The translations under genes were made by a program, and so were the position numbers. A DNA stretch of 64,000 nucleotides from Codonopsis lanceolata (Eukaryota; Streptophyta; Magnoliopsida; Asterales; Campanulaceae): the NCBI GenBank assembly GCA_013146195.2, contig CM028378.1, positions 87,540,295 to 87,604,294 of the forward strand. Reading direction: 5' to 3'. Position 1 is the stretch's first letter. Each line of letters begins with the position of its first letter. The notes under the pieces are model-generated. The model made no database searches. It was given only the letters and a program-made list of their open reading frames with translations, and was not told the DNA's origin. This document shows positions 45,923-58,100 of this stretch, one piece after another.

Positions 45923-47238
45923 TGTGAGTGCCCCAGTTTTCGACCTTTCCTTCGCTGCGTGAGAGCGGATGGTTTCAAAATAAACCTTTAGGCGCGTGGA
46001 ATACGCCCGACTTCATTGTGAACTCAAAATATTAAAACAGAGTCGCCATTTTTATTTTAAGGAAAAATAAAGAAAAACCAAATATAACCAGATTTGTAAA
46101 TGGTTCGGAGGCTAAGTTACGAGGTGAGAAGGGGTTAGGCACCCAACTCGCCCTTTCGGTCTCAAAATAATTTTTTTTGCTAAGATATGCTTTTATTATA
46201 TTTATTTAACAGATGAAATAAAACATTTAAATATACATATATCTGTACATATATTATTACAATACTTGCCACAGCCTCCTTTCGAGAGTTACAAATATAT
46301 TATAAAATTTTGGCCATAATAATGGCTCTTTTTAGTGCAATTTTCTTATAGAAATCCGGGCAGCACAACTGCTTATATTGCTTACATTTTTCCCATCCAA
46401 ATAGCACTTTTATATAATAAAACTTTTAAATGACTTACCTCTTGAAGCGTGAGGGTTTTATCCCATACCAACTAGCTTCTGGCAGGCTAAAGGTACGCTC
46501 GCTCTGTCCTTTAGGAAGAGGGAGTCTTTTTTTTGATGCTGTTGTTGCAGGGATTCAGGCAGAGTGACTGCTTCTGAAAGTTGCTTTCAGGCCTCAGAAA
46601 CCGGGCGAAGCAACTGCTTGTTTTTTTTGTTGTTGTTTGTTTGCTGTTGGCAGAATTTGGGCAGAGCAACTGCTTGCCTTTGGATTTTTGGACTGGAGGA
46701 ATAGGGTGGAATCCTAGCAGGGCAGCTAGGTTTCACTTTAACTGGCAGGTTTTAGTGTTTGGGGGAGATTTGGCGGAGCTTCAGGGCTAGAGGAGGAAAT
46801 CTCACAATGCTCTCGAGAGAACTCACAACTACGTAGCGTGTGAACTGCTAACGGTGTGTGTGAATTCTGAAGTCGGGCACCTCTATTTATAGGTGAGAGT
46901 GAGGCTTCCTTCGCGGTTAAGATTTATCATTCTGTGCTTCATCGACTTGTACCGCACGCTTAAGAGATTGCACCAAAGGCTAACTACTATAGTGCAGAAA
47001 GCACTGTTGGGCGCCACCCATGGTAGGGGCTGGCGCGGCGCCTGGGGGCCATATGGGCGGCGCCAGGGGTCCTATTTGATCTTATTTTGGCACGTAGGCC
47101 CCCTGCATTTCACTGTTTACGCATCTTGTTTTTCTTTTGCATTTTTAACCTTGTAACTTGACATCCGTTAGCTTTTAACAGGTCTTGATATCTCATGTCA
47201 ATGTCACATATCAGAGGTACGAATTTGGGGTGTCTACA
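45923..47238 (-). repeat. Tat/Ogre-like LTR A, 1316 bp
   Basis: Read on the minus strand it starts TGTAGACACCCCAAATTCGT and ends CACTCACA. It contains GAGTCGCCATTTTTATTTTA and GGCACCCAACTCGCCC, a block also present in LTR B and LTR C. A TCTATTTATAGGTG TATA-like site lies at about 46882. Sense is minus, inferred from the integrase orientation and a GAGGGGCTC purine tract at 47239-47247. Confidence 0.75.
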
Positions 47239-47326
47239 GAGCCCCTCAACGATGGAGTTTACATGTAAACCGGAACTTACCAAGTAAATGAACATCGTTG
47301 ATAAGAAATAGACTCCCAAATTTCGT
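47219..47326. repeat. nested hairpin at LTR A / internal boundary
   Basis: The outer arms 47219-47235 and 47310-47326 pair with few mismatches. Inner stems are CAACGATG/CATCGTTG (47247-47254, 47293-47300) and GTTTAC/GTAAA (47257-47262, 47284-47288). The same three-tier fold with changed bases is at 49192-49297. Confidence 0.8.
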
Positions 47327-47405
47327 AGAAATTATAATGGGGAGTAATGCAATAGGTAGTGGTTATAATGCAACAATTTAGGGTGCAGTTCAAATCTCAC
47401 ATACC

Positions 47406-49210
47406 TGTGGGTTCCCGGGAAATGCGCCCGCGCCCCGCGCGCCCTTGGATAGGGGTGCGCGTATGTGCGGATGCGGGACACCACTGTTCTCATTCCATCC
47501 TCCCTTTTTTAGGGGAAAACGAAATTAAAAGTGCGAGAGGAGTGCTGTCTAAGATAGCGCGTTGGAATGCGCCTCGGTTGCCTTTAGTGGATTTTTGATC
47601 CAATATGGGAACTTTTTGGGTTTCCCGCATCAAATTATCCCTTGTTAAGGGATACCAGGATATGGGAATGCATCACCCTTTCATTCTCATTCTCCCTTTT
47701 TTAGGGGAAAACGAAAAAGTGCAAAAAAGGATGTTGCGACGCCCCCACTATGGATTTTATAAAAATAGCCTTATGGCATATTTCGGATCACTATGGGAGC
47801 TTTGAGTTTCCCGCATCAAAGTTATTACTTATTTAGGGGATACCAGGATATGTGAATACATCACCCTTTCATTCTCATTATCCCTTTTTTAGGGGAGAAC
47901 GGAAAAGTGCAAGAAAGGAGTGTTGCGAGGCCCCACTGGATCCAAAATGTTTTATAGAGTCGCCATCTTTATTTTAAGGCAAAAATAAAGCAAAACCAAA
48001 AAAAGAAAAACCAGAGATTATAAAACGGGTTCGGAGGCTAAGTTACAAGTTAGGAAGGTGCTAGGCACCCAACTCGCCCTTTATGTCTCAAAAGTAGTTT
48101 TTGGCTAAAGTATGCTTATTGTTATATTTATTTAGCAAATAAACAAAGCATTAAAAGACAGGGAAATAAAAACAAATACATCCGCGGCTATATTATTTAC
48201 AAACTTGCAGCCGTTTCCTTACAATAATTACAAATATATTTAAAAATATTTGGCCATTATAACGGCTCTTTTACATAATATTTTTTTTAACTAAATCCGG
48301 GCAGCACAACGGCTTATAATTGCTACATTGGGCCGGATTTTTAATAACAACTTTATAAATAAAACGCCCTTAAAGGCTATTACCTTTTAGAGCGGAGTGT
48401 GCTCGCTCTATCCTTCAAGGAGAGGGAGTCTTTTTTGTTGTGTTGTTGTTGTGATTTGGGCAGAATGACTGCGTATTTCTGGTGTTTTTGGCTTGCTCAC
48501 TCGGGCATAATGACGGCTTATTTGTGGTGGTTTTGGCTCGCTCACTCGGGCAGAATGACGACTTATTTGTGGTAGTTTTAGCCTTTTTAATCGGGCAGAG
48601 AAACTGCTCTTTCCACGATTTTTGGACCGGGGAAGTAGGGTGGAAACCTAGCTGGGGGGCTAAGGCTCACTTTAACAAGTGGGTTTTAAGTTTGGAGGAG
48701 TTTTGGCAGGGTTTTGAGGCTTTGGATAGATCACTCACTATCTCACTTCGCTCTCTAATCTTTCAGCGTAATGAGAACGCGGAAAGCTTTGTGGAAGAAA
48801 AGGTATGCTGAAGGTCGACCCCGAAGGCTTTATTTATAGCTTGGGATGAGGACTCAACGGGGATTAAAATTCCTTCCTTCACGCTTCAGTTCATTGTACA
48901 GACCGCGGGGAAAAGTGTACATTACGGCAAACTGTAGCAGTTCTGTAGCACTTGGAGAGCACTGTAGACCAACTTTGGGTGCCACCCATATTAAATCTGG
49001 GCGCCACTCCCACTTTGAGTGTGGGTGGCGCCAGCTTAGCTTCTGATCTTTCATTTTTGGCATTTTAACCCCTGCATTTCACTGTTTTGTGCATCCTGCT
49101 TTGTCCTTTTGCATTTTCAACCATGTAACTTGACATTTGTTAATGTTTTAACATGTCTTGATATTTTATGTCATGCTACATACCAGGGGTACGAAATTGG
49201 AGTGTTTACA
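47406..49210 (-). repeat. Tat/Ogre-like LTR B, 1805 bp
   Basis: Plus-strand edges are TGTGGGTTCCCGGG (47406) and GGAGTGTTTACA (49210). The part 47940-49210 matches LTR A; the part 47406-47940 is instead shared with LTR C (63007 onward). That part holds repeated short hairpins around CCCTTTTTTAGGGG. It inserted into the internal sequence of element A just after ATACC. It serves as 3' LTR of the element that carries the PMD gene. Confidence 0.8.
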
Positions 49211-49297
49211 GAGCCCCTCAACGATGGAGTCTACGGGTAACCCGCAGCGTACTGAGTAGACGAACATCGTTGATAAGAAATATACACTCCAATTTCG
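49192..49297. repeat. nested hairpin at LTR B / internal boundary
   Basis: Perfect 14-bp outer arms CGAAATTGGAGTGT (49192-49205) and ACACTCCAATTTCG (49284-49297). Inner stems are CAACGATG/CATCGTTG (49219-49226, 49265-49272) and GTCTAC/GTAGAC (49229-49234, 49256-49261), with CGGGTAACCCG nested inside. One outer arm is the LTR terminus itself. Confidence 0.9.
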
Positions 49298-49589
49298 CGC
49301 AATCAATACAAGGAAGAGATACAATAGGTAGCAGTTATAATGCAACAGTTTATAATGCAAACCAAACCTCCATATCCTAGACTTTTTTAGTCAATTATAG
49401 CAGGTTATCGCAATTTTTAAGCAGATATGCAAATTAAGTGCTCTGATGGTCGGACCTACTAGTGTAGGCTGCCTACGTATTCCTTAGTAAAGGAAATCAG
49501 ACCAAACGTAGTTCGGCCAAAAACAAGCAAGCCGAACAACCAACGAGGACGTCATGTCTTTCGGGTCAAAAAACCGTTCAAGAACACAA

Positions 49590-49930
49590 CAGGAAAAAGA
49601 TTTTAATGTTTTTCGAAAAAGCCGTATTCAAACGGTCGAAAACGGCCGTCAAATACGATATAAATATTTTAAAGTTTTTCGGAAACCATATTTCAACTGG
49701 GCAAAACCTGTTATCGAACATGTTAAGAGAAATTTTCAAAAATTGTGCTCGACCGGTTAAAACCTTGTCGCCAGGCACAAATGAGAAAATTTTCAAATTT
49801 TTCGAAAACTGCACTCGACCGATCAAAATTTGTCGCCAAGCACGGCAAAAAAGATTTTTCTTCAAGTTTTTCGAAAACTATATAAGACCGATAAAAATCT
49901 GTCGCCAGATACGGCAAAAAAGATTGTTCT
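49590..49930. repeat. degenerate 70-75-bp tandem repeat
   Basis: TTTTTCGAAAAC-type words and GACCG-T-AAA--TTGTCGCCA-GCAC words recur four to five times. It lies in the untranslated part near the 3' LTR, where Tat-lineage elements often carry tandem repeats. Confidence 0.7.
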
Positions 49931-50049
49931 TTTTCCATTCCTTTCTCTTTTTTTGTTTTTTTTTTCAATATTCCTCTTTTTTTTTTCTCAATATTCATCT
50001 GTTTTTGTGTTTTTCAATATTCCTCTTTTTTTGTTTTTCAACATTCCTC

Positions 50050-50250
50050 TTTTTTTTTTGAAAAACAAAACTCTTTTGAAAAAGACTTTTCTTTTATTAT
50101 TTTTTTGAAAAACAAAACTCTTTCGAAAAAGAATTTTCTTTTATTATTTTTTGAAAAACAAAACTCTTTTGAAAAATAATTTTCTTGTATTATTTTTTGA
50201 AAAACAAAACTCTTTCGAAAAATAATTTTCTTTTATTATTTATTATTTTT
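50050..50250. repeat. about 50-bp tandem repeat, four copies
   Basis: TTGAAAAACAAAACTCTTT-CGAAAAA-AATTTTCTTTTATTATTT recurs four times. Confidence 0.85.
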
Positions 50251-50384
50251 TATTGAAGGTAGGATATGAATACTTTACCTTTCTTACCTTTTCGCACTTC
50301 GGCCGCTGCTGCTGATTCGGTTGATTTTGATATCTCTGCAATCTTTATTTCTTTGAGCTGGGGATTCCGTTTCCTTTCATCTTT

Positions 50385-50441
50385 TCTCTTTGTTCTTTCT
50401 TTTTTTCTTTTTTTTTCTTTTTTCTTTTTTTCTTCATTTTC

Positions 50442-50475
<34 letters not shown>

Positions 50476-50523
50476 CTTTTTTTCTTTTTTTCTTTTTTTT
50501 CTTTTTTTTCTTTTTTTTTCTTT
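50385..50523. repeat. pyrimidine (CTTT)n tract
   Basis: Nearly pure C/T on the plus strand; apparent open frames here are low-complexity artefacts. Confidence 0.95.
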
Positions 50524-50930
50524 ATGAAAAATTCAAAATTCTTACCTTTGCCGCCGATTTTTTTTGGCTTTTCTGCTTATCTGGCGGCGGATCTGCTGAG
50601 GATATGACTTTTCCTTACTCCTGGATGGATGGCCGCCGAATATGGTTAACAAAATTACTTTTGTTAACTTTCCGTTAAGTCTTATGGGCCACTTTGCAAC
50701 TTTGGAATTTCGAGGACTTGACTGCTGAACTTGGGTTGTTTGGAGGGGGAAAAGTGAAAAGTCCACTTTTCCTCCTTTCTTCATTACGGGATGAAGGCAG
50801 AAGCCTTCATTTCTTCTCCTTCAGTTGTTCAGCTTCCATAGCCGACGGAGGAACAAAATTTTTCATATTTTCTTCATTTCTTCTCATTTTCTCAATTTTC
50901 TTCCGCCAAATTATTTATATTTCTGCACAG

Positions 50931-51101
50931 ATGGCTTCCTCCTCGAGATCTAGGAAAGGAAAAGCGCCAATGCACCCGGATTCGGGTGAAGAGACTAGAG
51001 AGGAATGAACTTCCTCCTTTGACCCGAAATCATATTGATTATTTTTATTCAAAGGATGACTGGGGTAATTTGGTGCGAGATTGGCATAAACATGTCTCAA
51101 A
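50931..51101 (+). pseudogene. PMD gene exon 1, 5' part
   Basis: An ATG directly after a pyrimidine-rich leader and CTGCACAG opens the exon. The frame shifts at the GAGGAATG (about 51002), after which NELPPLTRNHIDYFYSKDD reads on. The last 14 bases (51088-51101) are the LINE target duplication; the exon's final 16 bases are at 58495-58510. Confidence 0.75.
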
Positions 51102-51188
51102 GGGACCGTTTTCCCTCTCTAGGACTTTCTCTCTCTAGGGTTTGTTTCTCTCGGTCGTTTTGGTGGTTTGTTTAGGGTTAGGGTTTGC

Positions 51189-52891
51189 ATGACGGCAGCC
51201 TTGGAGGCTCCGTCTCCCACCCATTCGGCTCCACCTGTTGTACCATCTGGACCAGCGATTCCCTCTACAACAGGTTCCTATGCTCATGTGGTTGTTCAAC
51301 CCAAACAGTTCGTCGGCCATAGCTCTCCCGTTCTTCAAGCAGTGCCCTTGGTCCCTCGCCAGGCTATGACGATTGACGGGGATCCTGGTTGTTTGTTCTC
51401 CCCGGTGGAATTAGATGCAGCTTCTAAACAGTTTGAGAACACCTTGATTCTAAAATTCTCGGCAGGTAGGCCTACGGTTCAGGTTATTCAAGATGATATT
51501 GCGAAGAATTGGCGGCTGAAAGGTCCTTTTGTGGTTGGATTATTAGATCCCCGTCATGTTATGGTTCGTTTGTCCTCTCCGGAAGATATGATTCTTGCTT
51601 TGTCCAAGGAATCCCACATGATTCAATCATGTATGTATCGGTCGTTTCGATGGTCGGCAGATTTTGCGTTTCGCAAGGATGTAACTAAGGTTGCGGTATG
51701 GGTTCGTCTCCATCACCTGCCTCTTACCTTCTTTAATCCGTCTTTCCTGGAATGTATTGGAAACTCATTGGGTCATTTTTTACGAGTGGATGAGAAGACT
51801 CTCTCGTTGGTGCGACCAATGTTTGCTAGGATGTGTATTGAGGTCGACGTTCTATCCCGTTGCCGACTAGGGTCTGGATTGGGTCTAGCAAGGATAATGG
51901 GTTTTGGCAATCATTGGAATTCGAAGGAAATATTCGGTTCTGTACTGGCTGTGGCTTACTTGGACATACAAAGATTCAATGTCGAAAGGGCCAACGTCGT
52001 GATTTGAATATTGATAAAGGGAAGGCCCCTTCTGTTCCTGCCCCGTACCCAGTTAATACACGTCCCTTGGACAATTCTTTAGCGGCAAAAGATTGTGATA
52101 ATGTTGATCCTCTACCGAATTCGGCTCCAGTTATGGAAGGGACTCATCAAGGGGGTATTCATGTGATGGCGGCCCCCATGCATCCCCTGTGAACCCATGC
52201 ACAAACTCAACGCTGGACCCCAGTCAAGCATCAATCTAACGGGGATGGAACATCTATTTTGATGGCTAAAAATTCCCAAGGGGCACAGGTTGAAACTGAA
52301 TTAATTGATGTCGTTAGTTCTGGGAAGTCTGAGGAAGGTCGTGAGAAACCCGTGAAGAATGTTTTACCAGTGCAGACTAAACCGATGGCTCTATCAAATT
52401 CTTTTGATTTATTGGCTGATCTAGAGGATAGGCATGATTGCCCAGCTTCGGTAGAGATGATTAACAAACAGGAATCCCTCAAGGCACCAACTGAGAATTT
52501 GTCGGGGTCCCAAGCTCCCGCGGCCAAGGTATCAGAGACTATTTTACCTTCGTCACAAGGGGAGAAGGAAGTTGGTGATCATTCAGTTCCTACAATTCCC
52601 AACATATTGGTTCAGGATTCTGCGCGTCTTGTTGAGGGAGATGGCTGTCATCGGGTGTTAAGTCGCACCTTTTCGTTTGACGAAGCTAGCAAGCCTCGGT
52701 ACACACACAAATTGACAAGATCAAATTCTGTTGATGACTTACGGGACTTTCCTCCTTCGGATCTTGATCTTCAGCAGTTTCGTAAATTCTGTAAGCCTAA
52801 GTCTCAGAAAGGTAAGAAGCGGGTTTACCTGAAATCTAAAAAGCGTCGCACTAGGGATGCTTCTAAGGCCCCCTCTGCCCCGACTAATTAA
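51189..52891 (+). pseudogene. LINE ORF1 (DUF4283 and zinc knuckle)
   Basis: The first ATG is 51189 (MTAALEAPSPTHSAPP). The nucleic-acid-binding DUF4283 region covers FENTLILKFSAGRPTVQVIQ, WRLKGPFVVGLLDPRHVMVR and VAVWVRLHHLPLTFFNPSF. A frameshift at about 51860-51890 precedes the zinc knuckle FCTGCGLLGHTKIQC, which is intact (CX2CX4HX4C). A TGA at 52190-52192 interrupts the variable linker in that second frame. The C-terminus is basic (KPKSQKGKKRVYLKSKKRR) and ends with TAA at 52889-52891, overlapping the ORF2 start by 35 bases. It probably forms the RNA-binding particle of the LINE. Confidence 0.9.
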
Positions 52892-53873
52892 TTTTTTCCA
52901 TATCGTGGTCATTTTTTGGAATGCGAGAGGGGTGGGCAACAAAGATACTAGGGAGAATCTTACTTTGCTTAAGTCCCAGCACAATACTAAGTTGTTTGTG
53001 ATTTTAGAACCAAAATTGCGGGGGGATCGTCTTGCTAAATTGGCTAAGAGATTAAAATTTCAGCATTATCTTCATTGTAACCCTTGTAACATGCATATTT
53101 GGCTCTTATGTGATAACTGCATAGAGGTGGATTTCATTGCTGCTCATACCCAACATATCACTGTACGATGTTTGATAGGGGATAGTTTCAAGGTGCTTGT
53201 CTCATGCGTTTATGCTAAATGTGATGGTGTGGACCGTAAAGAGCTATGGGGTAGCTTATTAGATATATCCAAGCAGTTCTTTGAACCATGGATAGTTGGG
53301 GGAGACTTTAATATTATAGCTCACTCGAATGAAAAACTAGGAGGTGTAGGATTTGATTGGCCTAGCATTCGGGACTTCAATGATTTTCAGTCGATGGCAG
53401 GTTTGTGTGATGCTGGGTATGAGGGTAGTCAGTTTACTTGGTGTAATAATCAGGATGGCTCACGACGCATTTGGCAACGTCTGGATCGCATTCTGGTTAA
53501 TGGCTTATATAATGCTTCTTATTCTGCTTTGCGGGTTCTTCATCTTAGTAGAATCCATTCTAATCACTCTCCTCTCTTGGTAGAGCTGCCGTGTTTTACA
53601 AAACCGAGGGGTATGTTTAGATTCTAGCGGATGTGGCTTGACCATGTTGATTTTCAGACTTTTGTTAAATGTCAGTGGGACACCCCGGTAGAGGGTTCGG
53701 CCTTGGCTGTTTTGCATAGGAAATTACAGCTTCTTCGTCTTCGTCTTAAATCTTGGAACTGGAATGTCTTTGGTCATGTTCAGCGCCGGCTTGCTTCTAA
53801 GCAGGATGATATTATTAAAATGGAAATGGCTCTTCAACAAAGGTGGGATTCTGAGATTGCTCGGAACTTGAAG
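52857..53873 (+). pseudogene. LINE ORF2 N-terminal part: AP-type endonuclease
   Basis: From the ATG at 52857, the endonuclease blocks are IFWNARGVGNKDTRENL, FVILEPKLRG, PWIVGGDFNIIAHSNEK, RIWQRLDRILVN and IHSNHSPLLVEL. The last is the SDHXPL catalytic motif with Asp changed to Asn. A TAG at 53625-53627 interrupts the same frame; RMWLDHVDFQTFVKCQWDTP follows. The coding part is then split by the solo LTR after ARNLKV at 53873. Confidence 0.92.
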
Positions 53874-53878
53874 GTTAT

Positions 53879-55191
53879 TGATCGATGTATTTTATACGTC
53901 GATTTTATATACTTTTATGACTTAAATTATGCTATTTCACGAGGCTTTTGGCTACTAATATATGTTTTCGGTGAGTTTTGTAAGTTTCAGGGTTATTTGT
54001 GAAAATATGCGAAACTCCAGGGTTTTAAGTGCAAATTTCAAGAAGGGCCAAAAAGGAAAAATGAAGAAAAAGTAAAAGCTGCAGATTCTGGAGACCTTGC
54101 GGACGCAAGGTGCCTCAGACCTTGCGACCGCAAGGTAGGCAGTACGGGTCAGAAAGGCACCAACCAAGGAATCAAATGGCCAGACATACTGGAGACCTTG
54201 CGGACGCAAGGTACCCAACACCTTGCGACCGCAAGGTGGTCAGAATACGACTATTTCGGATTTTCACACGGTCATTCGATTGAATTACAACTCCCGAGTA
54301 TATATAGAAGTCAGATGCCGAGCAAAAGATAAGGAGGACGGCTGGAAGCTCTCTTTAGTAGATTTTAGGTAGTTTTTATACTGTATAACATAGTTAGATT
54401 TTGTAATTTCAAGTATCGAAGATCAAATCATGTATCCGATCATCTTCATGTGCTGTTCATTGTCTATGATGAACTAAATCATCCATAATCTAGGAGGTGG
54501 GAGGTAACTTGTATCAAATTTATGCTTTAATTCTTATATATGTCCATTCAATGCTTGTTGATTGTGTTGTTTATCAATCACTATATTATTTCGCTTTGAA
54601 CAAATGAATGTAATCGTAAATAATAAAGGCCTAGAGGTGCGGATAACTGCATGACCAATGTGCATATGTCGTACACTGGCTCACCAAGACAATAAATTGG
54701 ACATATCGATGCACGAGAGTGATAAGTTAGGACCAGGTTCTTACATGATCTAGGTGACAGATAGATCATAAATCTAGGTGACTGACTAGATTGACATCGT
54801 GCTTAGGATATAGAATGGATGAATTTTGCGGGGATGGAGGCTGAACCAATTGTTCAACAGACTATATCTATCTTTAGTGAACGAACCCAAGACATTGAAT
54901 GATATTATTATGAATTGAACATAAAAGAGATACAAGTGAAACCTAGAATCCTAGATTGCCACCCACCATAAGATTTGCATATCTGTTATTACTGTCTAAT
55001 TAGTTAAACATCTATAAATAATAGTTAGAGTAGAAATAAATATAAAAACCCCCTTTAGATTAATAATTTGCTATCAATAAATTGCACTGTTCGTGATCAC
55101 TTGTCTCTGTGGGTTCGACCCTTGCTTCCAATACTATTCTATAATAGTCTTGTCCACTTGCAAGGAAAAAGATTAATTAAAACATCGATCA
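53879..55191 (+). repeat. Athila-like solo LTR inside LINE, 1313 bp
   Basis: Termini are TGATCGATG and CATCGATCA. The flanks are a perfect 5-bp duplication GTTAT (53874-53878 and 55192-55196). It is the same family as 25798-27076 but in opposite orientation. A TATATATAG box lies at 54299-54307. Four perfect palindromes lie upstream at 54094-54237. Confidence 0.95.
54094..54237. promoter_or_regulatory. four palindromic 18-mers in Athila-like LTR (copy 2)
   Basis: ACCTTGCGGACGCAAGGT at 54094-54111 and 54195-54212, and ACCTTGCGACCGCAAGGT at 54119-54136 and 54220-54237. The pair GA/AC is itself duplicated with about 100-base spacing. All lie 60-205 bases upstream of the TATA box. Confidence 0.85.
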
Positions 55192-55196
55192 GTTAT

Positions 55197-58100
55197 CAAG
55201 AAGGAAGTGTCTCAATTATTGGCTTGGGATTCCGAGATGGCCCAACAAAAAGCTCGGCTTCAGTGGCTTCAGGATGGGGATCGTAACTCTTCTTTCTTTC
55301 ATGCTAGCCTGCGGGATCGTATTCGGGCTAATAAAATTTCTCTTAGGATGGATGATGGCAGTTGGTGCTCTGATGCGCATACGATAGGGGAGGCTGCGGT
55401 TTCTCATTTTTCCAACCTTTTCACTTCTTCGCCCCATACCATTGATGTCTCATTGTTTCAGCATGTTCAGCCTAAGGTGACCCTCAGCTTAAGGACCTTC
55501 TCATTCATCCGCCTTTGGAGGCTGAGATCTGGCAGGAAATTAAGGATCTTAGTCCCGATAGTGCCCCAGGCCCGGATGGTTTCACGGGTCATTTCTTTGT
55601 GGGCTGTTGGGATATCATCAAGAATGACGTTTTAGCGGCAGTGTGGGAATTTTTTGATGGGGCTGGGATGCATAGGGGTTTGTCGGCCACTACATTAATT
55701 CTTATTCCTAAAGTGGATGCTCCAACCAGTTTATCGGATTTGCGGCCAATCAGTTTATGTAACTTTTCTAGCAAGATCATCTCTAAAATAGTGGCTTCTC
55801 GACTAGCTTCTGTTTTGCCCAACATTATCTCCAGTGAGCAATCATGTTTTGTCAAGGGGCGTAGCATACAGGAGAACATTGCTTTGGCTCAAGAGTTAAT
55901 TCACAGGATCGGCTGGAAGTGTAGGGGTGGTAATGTGGCATTCAAACTTGATATGAGTAAGGCTTACGATCGTCTGGAATGGGATTTTCTTCGGCATTCG
56001 TTAGTGTCGTTGGGTTTTGGTTCGGCTTTCTGTGATATGATTGACAGGTTGATTGGTAATTCTTGGTATTCTATTCGAGTTAATGGCGATTATTTTGGTT
56101 TTTTCTCGTCGTCGCGGGGTTTACGGCAAGGGGATCCTTTATCTCCTTTACTCTTCATCCTCGCTCAAGATGTTTTATCTATAGCTCTTAATAATGCTAT
56201 TACGGAACAGGCCGTTCTGCCCTATTCCCATGGCCGAGGTGGTGTGTTGATCTCTCATCTCTTGTTTGCGGATGATATGTTGTTATTCTGTAATGTTTCC
56301 AAAAGGTCGATATTGGCTCTTCGTCATCTGTTGTCTCGATATGAAATCAGTTCTGGGCAGCTTATAAACTTGAGTAAGAGTGGTTTCTATGTTCATTCTT
56401 CGTGCTCCACTGCTAAAATCCGAGGATTGCTGCGTGGTCGGGTTGTAGTCGGCGTGATTTTCCATTACGATACTTAGGGGTTCCCATTTTTTATGGGCGG
56501 ATTAAAAGCTCCTATTTTGAGGACATCGAGCATAAAATTGTTCGAAGAATAGCTTGCTTGAAGGCTCGTCTTTTGTCTATGGGGGGCCGTCTTATCCTTT
56601 TAAAATCGGTTTTGTGTAGTATTCCCGTTCACACGTTGGCTGCGGTGCGTATTCCTGCTTCGGTGATTCATCGCATTGAATCTCATATGGCTAATTTCTT
56701 ATGGAGCTCAGTTGGGAATCCTCGGTCTCATTGGGTTGCTTGGTCTTCCATTTGCCAGCCTGTTTGTGAAGGTGGTATGGGCCTTCGTTCTCTCAGACAA
56801 GTCATGCAGTCTCTCCACGCTAAGATGGCTTGGAGTGCCATACAAGGAACTTCACTTTGGGCTCGGTTTGTTTATTCGAAGTATGAAGGCGAGAAAGGTT
56901 TCTCAAGTCCTATTTCGGCAGCCCCTCAATGGAAGGTTATCATGTCTCAGCTGCTGATAGTGTCTGATCTCGGTCGTTGGATTATTGGTGAAGGTCGGGT
57001 TTCCTTTTGGCTAGACAATTGGTGTGGGGAGATCATGGAAGGCCCGCATCCTATTGATGTTTCTCTCTCAGTTCAAAAGGGTATTCAAGATCTAGATCAA
57101 TTAATTAATCTGGTCCCATCACAGTTTCATTTGGCAGTTAGAAGTATTGTTTGTGATCGTCGCTACCCGGATAAATTTATTTTTTCTCTATCTAAGTCGG
57201 GAGTCTTTAGCTCTTCGAATTTTCTGGACCACTGTCGGGTTTCTTCTCCTATTATCCCTTGGGTGACCAAATTCTGGCAGCCGTGGATCCCAACCAAGGT
57301 TAGCTGCTTTATGTGGCGGCTGTGCAATGGCGCTATTCCAGTTGATCTGCAGCTCCACTTCAAGCGTATACCCATTGTGTCAAAATGTCGTTGCTGTTCC
57401 CAGCCGTGTTGTGAATCTTTGGTTCATTTGTTTCTTCATTCGGACATTGCCAAGGCTATTTGGAGTTACTTTGTGATCCATTTTAATAAGGGCTGCAATT
57501 ATGGTTCTTTCTTACATTTAATCAAGACTTGGTCTTCGGGTATTTCATGCCGCAATCAGGCTGGAGCCTGTAACTTGGGTATCCTCCTCTTTTCTTGTTG
57601 GGAAATTTGGAAAGCTAGGTGTAAAGCAGTTTTTGATGATTATCCTATGCAGTTCGATGAAATCATCTCCCGTATCAAAGGCAATCTCCTAGATATGTGT
57701 ATGATCTTTCGGCCTAAATCTCAGCCTTCTACATCAGCCAAAGTGAGTTTAGATTGTCTCAGTCTCCCTATTATTGACCCGGTTCAGCGGAAAGGATGTT
57801 GGGTTTGCTGGCTTCCTCCCCCAGTTGGTTGCTTCAAGCTTAACACTAACGGTTCTGCAGTTCATGGTCAGCATACTGGTGGAGGTATTTTACGTGATTC
57901 TCATGGGGCTTTGGTTGTGGCCTTTTCGGCCTTTTATGGTAAAGGAACAAATACGGGGGCAGAGATCAAGGCCCTGCGTGATGGGCTTCGTATCTGTTGT
58001 AATCTTAATATTACCAATGTCATTGTTGAATCTGATTCTCTGGTTGCAGTTAAAGTGTTAACTCATCTGCATAAAATTCCTTGGAAGTTTGAGTATGAGC

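Noticed and set aside
50266..50607. Open frame rich in Phe and Ser
   Set aside because: Translation of a CTTT pyrimidine tract; low complexity.
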